Positions 16,629 to 26,010 of a stretch of DNA of 64,000 nt are shown here, in pieces. Each line of letters opens with the position of its first letter. The stretch's first letter is position 1. Source of the stretch: Reichenbachiella ulvae (GTDB lineage: Bacteria; Bacteroidota; Bacteroidia; Cytophagales; Cyclobacteriaceae); the NCBI RefSeq assembly GCF_025833875.1, contig NZ_JAOYOD010000001.1, forward strand, positions 3,472,001 through 3,536,000, read 5' to 3'. The notes under the pieces are model-generated. The model was not told the DNA's origin. It did no database searches and worked only from the letters and a program-made list of their open reading frames with translations. The position numbers and the translations under genes were made by a program.

Positions 16629-18755
16629 ATGAAATTATCAACCAAAATAATCATTGGCTTAACTCTGGGAATTTTTGCAGGAGTGTTTTTAGGAGAATAT
16701 GCTGCCCCTTTGGAATATGTAGGTGATGCATTTATTGGATTAATGCAAATGACTGTGTTACCCTACATTCTTATTTCACTACTTAGTAATTTAGGCAAGG
16801 TCAAATTGATAGAACAAAAGAAGCTGATTATGGCCGCTGCTGTCACTTTAGTTTTCTTTCTTGTCATCGGTCTTATCACCATCAGTCTTTTGCCCTTTTT
16901 CTTCCCTGCTTGGGAGTCCTCCTCCTTCTTTAGTACCAGTTTAGTTACTCCTCAGGAGTCCATAGATTTTGTCAAACTCTATATTCCTTCCAATTTGTTC
17001 GGGGCGTTGACCAACAATGTGGTACCTGCTGTAGTACTTTTTGCCATTATCGTGGGGGTTGGTCTTAACAGCACCAAAAACAACAAAAAACTGATAGAAA
17101 CCCTAGAGACCTTTGCCGATGCCCTTAACAAGGCCAACAAGTACATAGTTAAGCTTACTCCTATCGGAATATTCGGTATCGCGGCTCATACAACTGGCAC
17201 TTTGTCTTTAAATGAATTGGGATTGATTCAGGTTTATATTGGCATCTACACCCTTGCCGTAATTGTACTTGGTCTGATTTTGATACCCTTAATAGTTTCG
17301 GCAGTCACTCCCTTTTCTTACAAAGACTTCTTAACCACACCGAGATCTTCATTGATCACCATTTTTGCTACTGGCAAAATCATCATATTGCTACCCCAAT
17401 TGATCGAGAATATTCAGCAGTTGTTCAAAAAATATGGTCATGAAGACGAAGAAATAAGTTCGTCTGCAGATCTCATCATGCCTCTGGCCTATCCTTTTCC
17501 TAATCTGGGCACCTTGGTCATTATGATTTTTGTCCCTTTCGCGGCTTGGTTTGCAGGCACAGAACTGAGTCTAAGTGATCAAGCCAATTTTATTTCCTCG
17601 GTACTATTGAGCAGTTTCGTTGCTCCCATAGTCGGGATACCTTTTCTGATGGACATACTACGTTTACCCTCAGATATTTTTCAATTGTTTATCGTAAGTA
17701 CTGCTTTTACAGATAGGGTACGAGTAGTTCTGGGTGCCATTCACCTCTTTGGTTTAGCTGTTATTGCCATAGCTTATTCACTTGATCTGGTCAAGATTGT
17801 CTGGTGGAAGCTGGGAAGAGCCTTTGGGATCACAATCATCTTTGCACTTCTGTTTTTGCTTCCTATGAAACTACTCATTGGCAATAGTTTTCAGGAGTCT
17901 TTTGACAAATATGAAGCTTTTATCCAAATGGATTTGGAAGCAAAACGAGTTCCACAAGTTCATCAAAAATCCGACTCCACATACATACCGCAATCTATCA
18001 GCGTCATCAAAGAAATAGGTTATCTTAGAGTTGGTTATGTTTCAGATGCTCTCCCTTATGTCTTCGTCAATAGCGAACAAAAAAAAGTAGGCTATGATGT
18101 GGAGCTTATGAATATTTTCGCCCATGAAATGGGAATAAAACTGAAGTGGATACAAATAGGACGAGACAGCATCGAAACTGCACTTAATACTGGAATGATT
18201 GACATCTTTGCATCAGGAGTACCCGTACTAGCAGACAAAATGGATTTAGTAGAATACTCCACGCCATATTCCGAGCTCAACCTGGCGTTGTTAGTAGCAG
18301 ATCATAAACGAGATGAATACTCAACACTCAAGGATTTACGCAACCGACCTGATGCCATCTATGCTACCAACCAATCAGAATACATGATCACCAGAATTAG
18401 AGAAGAAATAGAAGGTATCCAATTTCAACACATTGCTTCACCAAGACCTTTCTTAAAAAACCAAACCAACGTGGATGCAATGTTCTTTTCTGCAGAGGCT
18501 GGCTCAGCCTGGACCCTTGTATATCCTGGCTATACAGTAGTAAAACCTGAAGGACTGGATATAAAACTTCCAGTCTCATGGATCTTTGCAAAAAACAATC
18601 TTGAACTAGAACGCTTTATCAACAAATGGTTAGGACTTAAAATATATGATGGCACGACCAATCGACTCTATGAACGTTGGATTCTGGGAGAGGCATCCAA
18701 ACAAAAAGAAAAAAACTGGTCTATTATCAGAAATGTATTTCATTGGGTAGAGTAA
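16629..18755 (+). CDS. DAACS-type cation symporter fused to a periplasmic solute-binding (SBP_bac_3) domain
   Basis: The 708-residue protein joins two modules. Residues 1-430 have the hydrophobic layout of dicarboxylate/amino acid:cation symporters (start MKLSTKIIIGLTLGIFAGVF; VVPAVVLFAIIVGVGL). Residues about 455-700 are a family-3 solute-binding domain (EIGYLRVGYVSDALPYVFV, KKVGYDVELMNIFAHEMG, MIDIFASGVPVLADKM), expected on the periplasmic side after the last helix. The transporter part departs from the family: the serine-rich SSxxTLP hairpin reads FATGKIIILLP (about 246-256) and the NMDGT motif of helix 7 reads NLGT. Substrate therefore cannot be assigned. The chimera is followed after one base by a TRIC-type channel gene, so the two are probably made together. 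Confidence 0.82.
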   Translation: MKLSTKIIIGLTLGIFAGVFLGEYAAPLEYVGDAFIGLMQMTVLPYILISLLSNLGKVKLIEQKKLIMAAAVTLVFFLVIGLITISLLPFFFPAWESSSFFSTSLVTPQESIDFVKLYIPSNLFGALTNNVVPAVVLFAIIVGVGLNSTKNNKKLIETLETFADALNKANKYIVKLTPIGIFGIAAHTTGTLSLNELGLIQVYIGIYTLAVIVLGLILIPLIVSAVTPFSYKDFLTTPRSSLITIFATGKIIILLPQLIENIQQLFKKYGHEDEEISSSADLIMPLAYPFPNLGTLVIMIFVPFAAWFAGTELSLSDQANFISSVLLSSFVAPIVGIPFLMDILRLPSDIFQLFIVSTAFTDRVRVVLGAIHLFGLAVIAIAYSLDLVKIVWWKLGRAFGITIIFALLFLLPMKLLIGNSFQESFDKYEAFIQMDLEAKRVPQVHQKSDSTYIPQSISVIKEIGYLRVGYVSDALPYVFVNSEQKKVGYDVELMNIFAHEMGIKLKWIQIGRDSIETALNTGMIDIFASGVPVLADKMDLVEYSTPYSELNLALLVADHKRDEYSTLKDLRNRPDAIYATNQSEYMITRIREEIEGIQFQHIASPRPFLKNQTNVDAMFFSAEAGSAWTLVYPGYTVVKPEGLDIKLPVSWIFAKNNLELERFINKWLGLKIYDGTTNRLYERWILGEASKQKEKNWSIIRNVFHWVE

Positions 18756-18756
18756 A

Positions 18757-19362
18757 ATGTGGGAACTGATATATATATTGAATCTAGTGGGTACGGTTGT
18801 ATTTGCTATATCTGGCGCTTTGACTGCCTCTGACTATGAAATGGATGGTTTTGGTGCAGTTGTGATTGCCTTTATTACGGCACTGGGTGGAGGAACTATC
18901 AGGGACCTACTGCTCGACAGTCACCCTGTCGGTTGGATGGGCGACACGAATTATCTCTATGCCGTATTGCTTGCCGTGCTTTTGAGTTACTTATTCAAGC
19001 GATGGATCGTGTCTTTGCGTCGAACTATGTTCCTGTTTGACACCATTGGGATTGGACTTTTCGCAGTGCTCGGCACACAAAAAGCCCTGGGATTCGAGAT
19101 GAGCTATAGTATCGCCATGATGATGGGCGTAGTATCTGCTGTATTCGGCGGTGTGATCCGTGATATCCTGGTTGGTAGAGTTCCGTTGATCTTTCGAAAA
19201 GAAATATACGCCACAGCTTGCCTGGCTGGAGCGGCACTTTATCTGATTCTCATTCAGTTCAGCTTACCCGATTATCTGACATTGATCATTCCAATTGTCT
19301 GTATCATGATCATCCGGCTACTGGCAGTCAAATACGAATGGTCCTTGCCCGGGATTAAATAG
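18757..19362 (+). CDS. Trimeric intracellular cation (TRIC/UPF0126) channel family protein
   Basis: 201 residues with seven predicted membrane helices arranged as two related halves, each with the family glycine motif: GGGTIRDLLLDS in the first half and GGVIRDILVGRVP in the second. Bacterial TRIC homologues form trimeric monovalent-cation channels in the inner membrane. The ATG (18757) is one base past the stop of the symporter chimera, so translation is likely coupled. A channel for K+ or Na+ next to a cation-coupled transporter may balance charge or supply the driving ion, which is inference. Confidence 0.88.
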   Translation: MWELIYILNLVGTVVFAISGALTASDYEMDGFGAVVIAFITALGGGTIRDLLLDSHPVGWMGDTNYLYAVLLAVLLSYLFKRWIVSLRRTMFLFDTIGIGLFAVLGTQKALGFEMSYSIAMMMGVVSAVFGGVIRDILVGRVPLIFRKEIYATACLAGAALYLILIQFSLPDYLTLIIPIVCIMIIRLLAVKYEWSLPGIK

Positions 19363-19461
19363 AAAGCTTTCATCAGAATTGAATTTTTATTTTTCTCAGA
19401 ATAAATTGCGGTGCAGCATTCGAGACAAATGATAAAATCTATTGAGCATTAATTATCTATT

Positions 19462-21294
19462 TTGTCTTATATAATTTCATTTCTAAGTTTCTGGTTAACC
19501 GTTTCTGACGTCTCAGAAGCGCACGTCAACTCCTATACCAAAAATATTATCATAGAGGAATCAGGCAGTATGACAGTAAGTGTAGCCTATGATATCCAAA
19601 TCAACAATCGAAAAGGGGATTGGTTGTCGGAAGTGGGTATCTATTACCGAAAAGGAAACCGCATCAAATCTTTGGAAGCGGAAATCCTAGATAGCCAGGG
19701 AAATCTGGTGAAAAAACTAAAAAACAAAGACATAAGAGATCGACACAGTATTTCGAATAGTGCATTGTATGAGGATGATTATATCAGAGAATTTCAGCTT
19801 ATCCACCATCAATACCCATATAGACTGAGGTACAGCTATACTCAAGAATACGACAGCTATCTTACCCTTTGCAGATGGGTTCCCTATGTTGATTTTGACA
19901 TCCCCACCCTTAATGCGACGCTGACATTAACAAAACCAGAAGATTATAAAATCAATATTTATAGCTCTGATAGTACCATAGAGCTGACTCAAAAAAATCA
20001 AGTATTCTATCAATGGGAAGCCAAGAATTGTGCGGCAATAAGAGAGGAGCAAATGGGGCCAAGCGCCTATGAACAATCTCCAAAGGTGATCATAACTCCA
20101 GACCAGTTTAGTTATGGTAGACCTGGGTCATTTGTAAGTTGGCAGAGCTATGGGGACTGGGTATTGGATTTAAATGAAAACTGCATGGATTTCAGTGCTA
20201 CCCAAAAAGAAGAAATTCGGAAATCAGTAGCACACTTGAAAAGCGATAAGGATAAAGTAAAAATGCTCTACAATAAGATGCAAGATGAAATTCGCTACAT
20301 CCTTGTAGACATTGATTTTGGAGGTTTTCAGAGCTACCCGGCTAGTTATGTAGCGAATAATAAATATGGAGATTGCAAGGCACTAACTACCTACATGCAG
20401 GCTAGTCTTGACGCCATTGGGATTCAGGCTTTCCCTGTTCTCGTTTATGCTGACGAATATATTCCTGTGCTAGAAGATTTTCCAAACAACTGTTTCAATC
20501 ACATATTTCTATGTGTACCATTAGAGCAAGACAGCATTTGGCTTGAAAACACCAGTAAAACAGATCCTTTTGACCAAACCAGTACCTTTACTCAAAACAG
20601 GAAGGGACTTTTCCTAAAAAAAGGAGAAAGTATACTTGTCAACTTACCGAAGATTGGACTCGAAGAAAACTTGAGTACACGAAAAATGGAAATTACTGTG
20701 CAAGAAGACAAATTCCAGATTGACTTTACAGGACGCTACAAAGGAAGCAATTTTGAACGATACAATAGTATTTCAAGAAACTGGAGTTATGATGATACAG
20801 AGGAGTATTTGAGAAAAAATTTCCCAATATCCAATGTAGAATTAATGGAATGGGAAATTTTGGAACATGACAGAAACGAACCTGAACTTACACTTCAAGC
20901 TAATGCCATAGCGTATGGAAAAATCAAAAAATATGGCCCAAACCGTGCATTATTTTTACCATCAACATCACCATTGATTGATTTGGAAAGTTCTTTTTCG
21001 CGACAAACAGAACTTCGAATTCGGGTTCCACAAAATCTCAGTGACACCATTATTTATCATCTCGATACAGAAAAGTACAACCATATAATTTTACCAGACA
21101 GCATAGATATTGAATCAAAAGTGGGTCATTACTCTCTTCATTTTCATAATCATCCTCAAGGGGCCGTAGCTATTAGAAATTTTCAATACACAACAGGGAA
21201 TTATCCACCTGGAGAAGCTTATATGGAATTTTATGAATTTCAAAAAGAAATCAGAAAATCAGAGAGTCAAACCTCGATCAAACTCAAGTTATGA
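19462..21294 (+). CDS. Secreted DUF3857 and transglutaminase-domain protein
   Basis: 610 residues. The N-terminus from TTG 19462 is a short signal sequence (SYIISFLSFWLTVSDVSEAH); an in-frame TAA lies 9 bases upstream and no ATG is available, so TTG (or a nearby ATT) is the start. Residues about 25-210 form the DUF3857 beta-domain. The transglutaminase-like core follows with the intact triad: Cys305 in YGDCKALTTYMQ, His in NCFNHIFLCV and Asp in NTSKTDPFD. Such proteins may cleave or crosslink peptides at the envelope; substrates are unknown. The last four bases (ATGA) overlap the start of a second DUF3857 protein, so the two are translated together. Confidence 0.85.
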   Translation: MSYIISFLSFWLTVSDVSEAHVNSYTKNIIIEESGSMTVSVAYDIQINNRKGDWLSEVGIYYRKGNRIKSLEAEILDSQGNLVKKLKNKDIRDRHSISNSALYEDDYIREFQLIHHQYPYRLRYSYTQEYDSYLTLCRWVPYVDFDIPTLNATLTLTKPEDYKINIYSSDSTIELTQKNQVFYQWEAKNCAAIREEQMGPSAYEQSPKVIITPDQFSYGRPGSFVSWQSYGDWVLDLNENCMDFSATQKEEIRKSVAHLKSDKDKVKMLYNKMQDEIRYILVDIDFGGFQSYPASYVANNKYGDCKALTTYMQASLDAIGIQAFPVLVYADEYIPVLEDFPNNCFNHIFLCVPLEQDSIWLENTSKTDPFDQTSTFTQNRKGLFLKKGESILVNLPKIGLEENLSTRKMEITVQEDKFQIDFTGRYKGSNFERYNSISRNWSYDDTEEYLRKNFPISNVELMEWEILEHDRNEPELTLQANAIAYGKIKKYGPNRALFLPSTSPLIDLESSFSRQTELRIRVPQNLSDTIIYHLDTEKYNHIILPDSIDIESKVGHYSLHFHNHPQGAVAIRNFQYTTGNYPPGEAYMEFYEFQKEIRKSESQTSIKLKL

Positions 21295-23261
21295 AAAGTA
21301 TCTTCACATTGTTATTTTTTCTAATCACGAGCATTACTTGCTCTGCCCAAGAAACTTATAAATATGGTCTGCTTAATTCAGGAGACCTCAAATTGAAAGC
21401 ATATGATAAAGATAGCAGTGCAGAGGCTGTGATTCTATTCGATGTTGGAGAAACCAGCTTCATACATGATTCGAATGGAGGATTGGATGTACAGTTTAAA
21501 AGAACCAAAAGAATCAAGATACTCAAAGAATCTGCGGTTGAACTGGCTAACATTTCGATTAGTTACTATGAGGATGGCTATGGAAGAACTGAAAAAATAG
21601 AAGATCTCAAAGCGAGAAGTATCAACCTTGAGAACGAACAAATGGTTGTAAAAGAATTAGATAAGAAAGAAGTCTACATAGAAGAATACAATGAAAATTG
21701 GAGAGGGAAAAAGTTTGCCATCCCAAATGTAAAAGAAGGTACAATCATTGAATACACATACACACTGATCTCTCCCTTCACCTGGAACTTACAAGATTGG
21801 GAATTCCAATCCTCCATCCCGACCCTTTACAGTCAATACATTGTCAAAATGATCCCTTTTTACGAATATATAATCTTGTACCAGGGAATGCAGGAAGCTG
21901 AAATCGCGAAAAAATCATATGAAGACAAAGGGCTGGATAGATCATTTGCCGGCATTGAGTTTCAAGACATGGTTTATGAATTTGAAATGAAAGACATTCC
22001 GGCTTTCATAGATGATGAATTTATTACTGCTCCAGGTGATTATATCAAAAAAATTGAATTCCAGAGAGCTAAGGTAAACCAGCCAAACGGTAGTTCTACT
22101 GAATACATTTCCACATGGCCTCAGCTGACAGATCGATTCAATAAAGAAGATAGCTTCGGAAAATTCATCAAGTCATTTCAAAAATTAGGCGAAAAGGAAA
22201 TAATCCCAAACCTTTTAGCAGGTAAAAATCTAAGCGAAATGGAAGTGATTGAGTTGATAACTAATTATGTTAGAGACAACTTTCGTTGGAATGGGTATTA
22301 CCGCATGTTTGCTACCCAAAAACCCCGAGAACTTATTTCTTCACATTCAGGCGCATCTTCTGACCTGAATCTACTTTTAACGGGACTACTTCGCGCAGCT
22401 AATATCGAGACTAAACCTGTGCTCATCAGCACTCGTGGACATGGCAAGATTTACCCTAATTATCCTATTACCAACAAATTCAATTACGTAATAGCCATGG
22501 CGCAATTGTCGGAGGATAAGGGCATCCTTCTACTTGATGGCACTGAGCCTAAACTACCTTATTATCTGCTTCCTACCCGGTGTTACAATGACCAAGGTTT
22601 TGTAGTTGATGAAAACGAGCAGTCATGGCTGGAGATGACACCTATAATGAGCTCAACAAAAGTTGAAAATTCTATTATCAAGCTGAGTGGTGAAGAATTG
22701 GTAATTAGTGTTCGAGAACAGTTCAATGGCTATGATGCCCTATCAGAACGAAATAGTCTGGATGACGATGAAGAAGCATATAAAGCATCCAAATTCTTTA
22801 AAAATGAAGAGCAGTTATCAGAAGTCAAATTAAGCAATACAGAATCTTACAATGCTAATTTTGGAGTATCCTACAAAAAGTCCAGACCAGTAGACACATT
22901 TGACGGAGAGTACTACTTTGTCCCTTTCAATAGAATAGAATACGCACAAAACCCACTCAAAAACCACAAAAGAGATTACCCCATCGATTTGGTTTATACA
23001 AAGAAGCGAGTATTCAGTTCCACGATCGCTGTAGAAGAAGGTAAATCCTTTAAGCACATTCCTGAATCACTAAATCATAAAGATGAATTAATGACTTTCG
23101 ACTATAATGTCTCAGAAATTGGTGAATTTATTAAGATTGAAGCCAACTATGAGTTCAAAAAAAACATTTATCTACCAGAAGAATATGATCAACTCAAGAA
23201 AGATTTTGAAATGTTGTATCAGAAACTCAACGAGCAAATAATCGTAGTAGATAAGAGTTAA
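21291..23261 (+). CDS. Secreted DUF3857 protein with cysteine-less transglutaminase-like domain
   Basis: 656 residues with signal peptide MKSIFTLLFFLITSITCSAQ. DUF3857 fills about 25-260 (VKEGTIIEYTYTLISPFTW is a strong family match). The transglutaminase-like core has HSGASSDLNLLLTGLLRAA near residue 350-370 where the catalytic loop would be; the nucleophile position carries Ala/Ser and no cysteine, although the following helix and ETKPVLISTRGHG strand are conserved. From memory, Cys-less versions with GNSA-type loops are common in this Bacteroidota subfamily, so this is probably a binding rather than an enzymatic module. It overlaps the upstream active-type paralogue by 4 bases and is followed 11 bases later by a small membrane protein. 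Confidence 0.83.
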   Translation: MKSIFTLLFFLITSITCSAQETYKYGLLNSGDLKLKAYDKDSSAEAVILFDVGETSFIHDSNGGLDVQFKRTKRIKILKESAVELANISISYYEDGYGRTEKIEDLKARSINLENEQMVVKELDKKEVYIEEYNENWRGKKFAIPNVKEGTIIEYTYTLISPFTWNLQDWEFQSSIPTLYSQYIVKMIPFYEYIILYQGMQEAEIAKKSYEDKGLDRSFAGIEFQDMVYEFEMKDIPAFIDDEFITAPGDYIKKIEFQRAKVNQPNGSSTEYISTWPQLTDRFNKEDSFGKFIKSFQKLGEKEIIPNLLAGKNLSEMEVIELITNYVRDNFRWNGYYRMFATQKPRELISSHSGASSDLNLLLTGLLRAANIETKPVLISTRGHGKIYPNYPITNKFNYVIAMAQLSEDKGILLLDGTEPKLPYYLLPTRCYNDQGFVVDENEQSWLEMTPIMSSTKVENSIIKLSGEELVISVREQFNGYDALSERNSLDDDEEAYKASKFFKNEEQLSEVKLSNTESYNANFGVSYKKSRPVDTFDGEYYFVPFNRIEYAQNPLKNHKRDYPIDLVYTKKRVFSSTIAVEEGKSFKHIPESLNHKDELMTFDYNVSEIGEFIKIEANYEFKKNIYLPEEYDQLKKDFEMLYQKLNEQIIVVDKS

Positions 23262-23272
23262 CCAAACCACAC

Positions 23273-23566
23273 ATGAAAAACCAACTTATACTTTTTGTCA
23301 CTCTCGGCTATTCCTTATTGATATTAGGGTTTGGAGGACATGACTTCATTAACCTGGTAGTCTATGATAAACATGGAGAATACTTTTTGGCCATTCCAGC
23401 CATTAGTCATTTGGCTCTTTTCGCACTATTCGTCCCGCTCATTTGTAAGAATCAATGTTTGAATAGATCAAAGAAAATTATCTGGATAGCGTTTTGTCTT
23501 TTCGTACCCGTACTGAGTTGCTTCGACTATATTTCTTCACATAGAAGAAATTCTTCTAGTTCTTAA
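23273..23566 (+). CDS. Small two- to three-helix membrane protein, unknown
   Basis: 97 residues; ATG 23273 follows the DUF3857 gene by 11 bases, so it is likely the third gene of that operon. Hydrophobic segments are LILFVTLGYSLLILGFGG, FLAIPAISHLALFALFVPL and IIWIAFCLFVPVLSC. The tail (YISSHRRNSSSS) is polar. I do not recognise a family. Its stop codon overlaps that of the convergent MORN-repeat gene within TTAA at 23563-23566. Confidence 0.6.
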   Translation: MKNQLILFVTLGYSLLILGFGGHDFINLVVYDKHGEYFLAIPAISHLALFALFVPLICKNQCLNRSKKIIWIAFCLFVPVLSCFDYISSHRRNSSSS

Positions 23567-24828
23567 AAAGTCTTCACCAATATCTCCTTACCTCGTTTGT
23601 TGTAATATTTCCAGATTCCGCTGGGTTCATTCTCTTTATAGCTGCCTTGCGATTCCAGCTTTCCATTGTCATGGTAGTACTTGGCTGGACCTTCTACATA
23701 ACCCGCCACGTAGGTCTCTTCTGCTTTTAGCGTACCATCCGGATAATAGCTATATTTCAAACCATTGCCTTTGCTGAGTGTACCTTTGGGCAGTTTATTG
23801 CCCTGCTCGGTATAAAACTCACTCACCTCCATCAAGTAGCCATTGCGCCAATTTTCGTCCTGCATCAATTGACCATTTTCGTAAAAGTGCCCCCAGAGTC
23901 CATTTTTCAAATCCAGCTTGAAACTACCAATGGACTTCAATTTTCCGCTTTCATAATACTCCATCCACTGACCTTCTTTTTGATCATTCAGGTATTTCCC
24001 TTCTAGCTGCAGTGCTCCCGAAACATAAAAATACTTCCAGTGTGCATGTTTGAGGTCATTCTTGTATTCACCGATGGAAAAGACCGTCCCCTCTTCAGTC
24101 ATATGAATCCAAACTCCCGTCTTCTGATTGGAACTGTATTGTCCCTCCACACTCAATTTCCCATCCTCGAAATACTCCTTATAGGGCCCATTAAGCGCAC
24201 CGAATTTATAAACCGAAGAGGATTTCACATTGCCCCGAATATCATAGGCAATCACCTCTCCATGCAGGTAGTCGTTCTGGTAGTGCTCTATTGAGGACGC
24301 CTGACCATTGTAGTAATAATACGCCCACTTGCCAGAAGCCAACCCATTTTTGAAGCGTTTCTCAAAGGTCTTTCGGCGGTATTCGTCATACTCGACCCAT
24401 AGACTGTCCTTTTTGCCTTTCTTATAAAAACCTGTCAGAGCGGGGCTCCCATCTGCATAAAACTCGACATACTCACCATCCAAAATATCCTCTTTGTAGT
24501 GGGCATGTAGGATAGGTAAAACATCCTGATCAAAGACTAGATAGGAACCACTTTTCACCCCCATATCCAAACTGATTTGCTCCGCTACCTGCTTATACTT
24601 GTAGAGATACCAGGTGCTATCAGGTGTGTCATCTACGAAATACCCACTGGCTACATACCTACCTCTGCTGTCTTTGTAGATCCAGAGTCCTTGCTTGAAT
24701 CCGCCTACAACTTTTCCAGATTTGACCAATGTGGTATCCTCGATTACCTCCTTATAAAAATCCTGAGAAATGGCCGGTTGAATCAAAGACACAAAAATAA
24801 GAACAAGAACTACCTGGTAGATTTTCAT
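23563..24828 (-). CDS. Secreted MORN-repeat protein (YwqK type)
   Basis: 421 residues with signal peptide MKIYQVVLVLIFVSLIQPAISQ. The rest is about fourteen MORN-variant repeats, each about 22-24 residues with the pattern G-x-Y-x(6)-G-x-W-x-x-Y-x-x-G (for example GKYLNDQKEGQWMEYYESG and GSFKLDLKNGLWGHFYENG). Databases often label such proteins YwqK-family antitoxins; no toxin-like partner is present here and the protein is exported, so I would treat that label with caution. It is a single gene between the convergent small membrane protein and fabH (62 bases). Confidence 0.85.
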   Translation of the reverse strand: MKIYQVVLVLIFVSLIQPAISQDFYKEVIEDTTLVKSGKVVGGFKQGLWIYKDSRGRYVASGYFVDDTPDSTWYLYKYKQVAEQISLDMGVKSGSYLVFDQDVLPILHAHYKEDILDGEYVEFYADGSPALTGFYKKGKKDSLWVEYDEYRRKTFEKRFKNGLASGKWAYYYYNGQASSIEHYQNDYLHGEVIAYDIRGNVKSSSVYKFGALNGPYKEYFEDGKLSVEGQYSSNQKTGVWIHMTEEGTVFSIGEYKNDLKHAHWKYFYVSGALQLEGKYLNDQKEGQWMEYYESGKLKSIGSFKLDLKNGLWGHFYENGQLMQDENWRNGYLMEVSEFYTEQGNKLPKGTLSKGNGLKYSYYPDGTLKAEETYVAGYVEGPAKYYHDNGKLESQGSYKENEPSGIWKYYNKRGKEILVKTF

Positions 24829-24890
24829 AAATGATCAAGTGTTTTTTGCGTTTACGAGCAAATTTTGTGCTAGGATTCAAACATACATAT

Positions 24891-25901
24891 TTACCATCTA
24901 ATCAGTGCAGAAGCCCAGGTAAAACCACTGCCAAAAGCTGCCAAACAAAGCAAATCTCCCTCTTTCAATCTTCCTTCTAAAACTGCCTCGCTTAGAGCCA
25001 ATGGTATAGAAGCTGCAGTAGTATTCCCGTATTTTTGAATATTGTTAAAGACCTTGTAATCCGGCAATCTCATTTGCTTTTGAATGAATTGACTGATTCG
25101 AAGATTGGCCTGATGAGGAATCAAAAGATCTATCTGATCTGCCGTCATCTGATTAGTCTGCAATGCCTCTCCGATCACTTCCTGAAATCTCAGCACGGCA
25201 TTTTTGAAAACAAAGTTTCCATTCATGTATGGAAAGTACCTCAAATCCTCTGGATCATTTCTTTCGATATAGTTAGGTACCCAATCGGTAGTACTCGGCC
25301 CGATCAAAGACAACTCCTCCGCATGCTCACCTTCAGAATGCAAATGGGTAGAAAGCACTCCTTTGTCCTTTTCATCTGTGGCCTGCATCACTACTGCACC
25401 TGCTCCATCCCCAAATATCACAGAAACACCTCTACCACGAGTCGTCATATCCAATCCTCCACTATGGATCTCGCTGCCTACAACCAATACAGTTTTGTAC
25501 ATACCCGTCTTGATGAATTGATCTGCCACCGACAAGCCATAGATGAAACCAGAACATTGATTTCTGACATCCAGCGCTCCTACTTCCTTTTTGAATCCCA
25601 ATTGCTTTTGAAGCAAAACGCCGGGACCTGGAAAGTAATAATCCGGGCTAAGCGTCGCAAACACGATAAAATCCACATCGTCAACCGCAATACCTGCTTT
25701 CTCAATTGCCATTCGGGATGCTTTAGTTCCCATGTACGAAGTTGTATCCTCTCCTCCTGGCTCAATGTGTCTTCTTTCTTTGATCCCTGTTCTTTCCTGA
25801 ATCCAGGCATCACTGGTATCCATCATTTTTTCGAGATCCGCATTCTTCACCACTCTCTCAGGCACGTAATGTCCTGTCCCTATTATTTTTGATTGCTTCA
25901 T
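24891..25901 (-). CDS. fabH: 3-oxoacyl-ACP synthase III (KAS III)
   Basis: FabH condenses an acyl-CoA with malonyl-ACP to start fatty acid synthesis. From ATG 25899-25901 the protein has 336 residues, as usual for the family; a longer frame upstream adds 14 residues without homology. The triad is complete: Cys116 in VRNQCSGFIYGL, His in LIPHQANLRI and Asn in KYGNTTAASIPLALSEA. GDGAGAVVMQ and the final AAFGSGFTWASALIRW are family signatures. No other fatty acid genes are adjacent, so this may be a second or specialised KAS III rather than the one in the main fab cluster. Confidence 0.93.
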   Translation of the reverse strand: MKQSKIIGTGHYVPERVVKNADLEKMMDTSDAWIQERTGIKERRHIEPGGEDTTSYMGTKASRMAIEKAGIAVDDVDFIVFATLSPDYYFPGPGVLLQKQLGFKKEVGALDVRNQCSGFIYGLSVADQFIKTGMYKTVLVVGSEIHSGGLDMTTRGRGVSVIFGDGAGAVVMQATDEKDKGVLSTHLHSEGEHAEELSLIGPSTTDWVPNYIERNDPEDLRYFPYMNGNFVFKNAVLRFQEVIGEALQTNQMTADQIDLLIPHQANLRISQFIQKQMRLPDYKVFNNIQKYGNTTAASIPLALSEAVLEGRLKEGDLLCLAAFGSGFTWASALIRW

Positions 25902-26010
25902 GTCGGTCAATGTATTTGATTGTTCTACCCAAAAATAAGACATGATGGTATTCTAAGACAGATTTTGTCTTGAAAACAAGTCGATACATACAAAGATTCG
26001 GGCTCTGTCT

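Noticed and set aside
23563..24828. Toxin-antitoxin module
   Set aside because: MORN/YwqK proteins are often labelled antitoxins, but this one is exported and no toxin-like gene is next to it.
25035..25892. Long plus-strand open frame (285 codons) opposite fabH
   Set aside because: Composition is Cys/His/Ser-rich nonsense typical of an antisense shadow; fabH on the other strand has all catalytic motifs.
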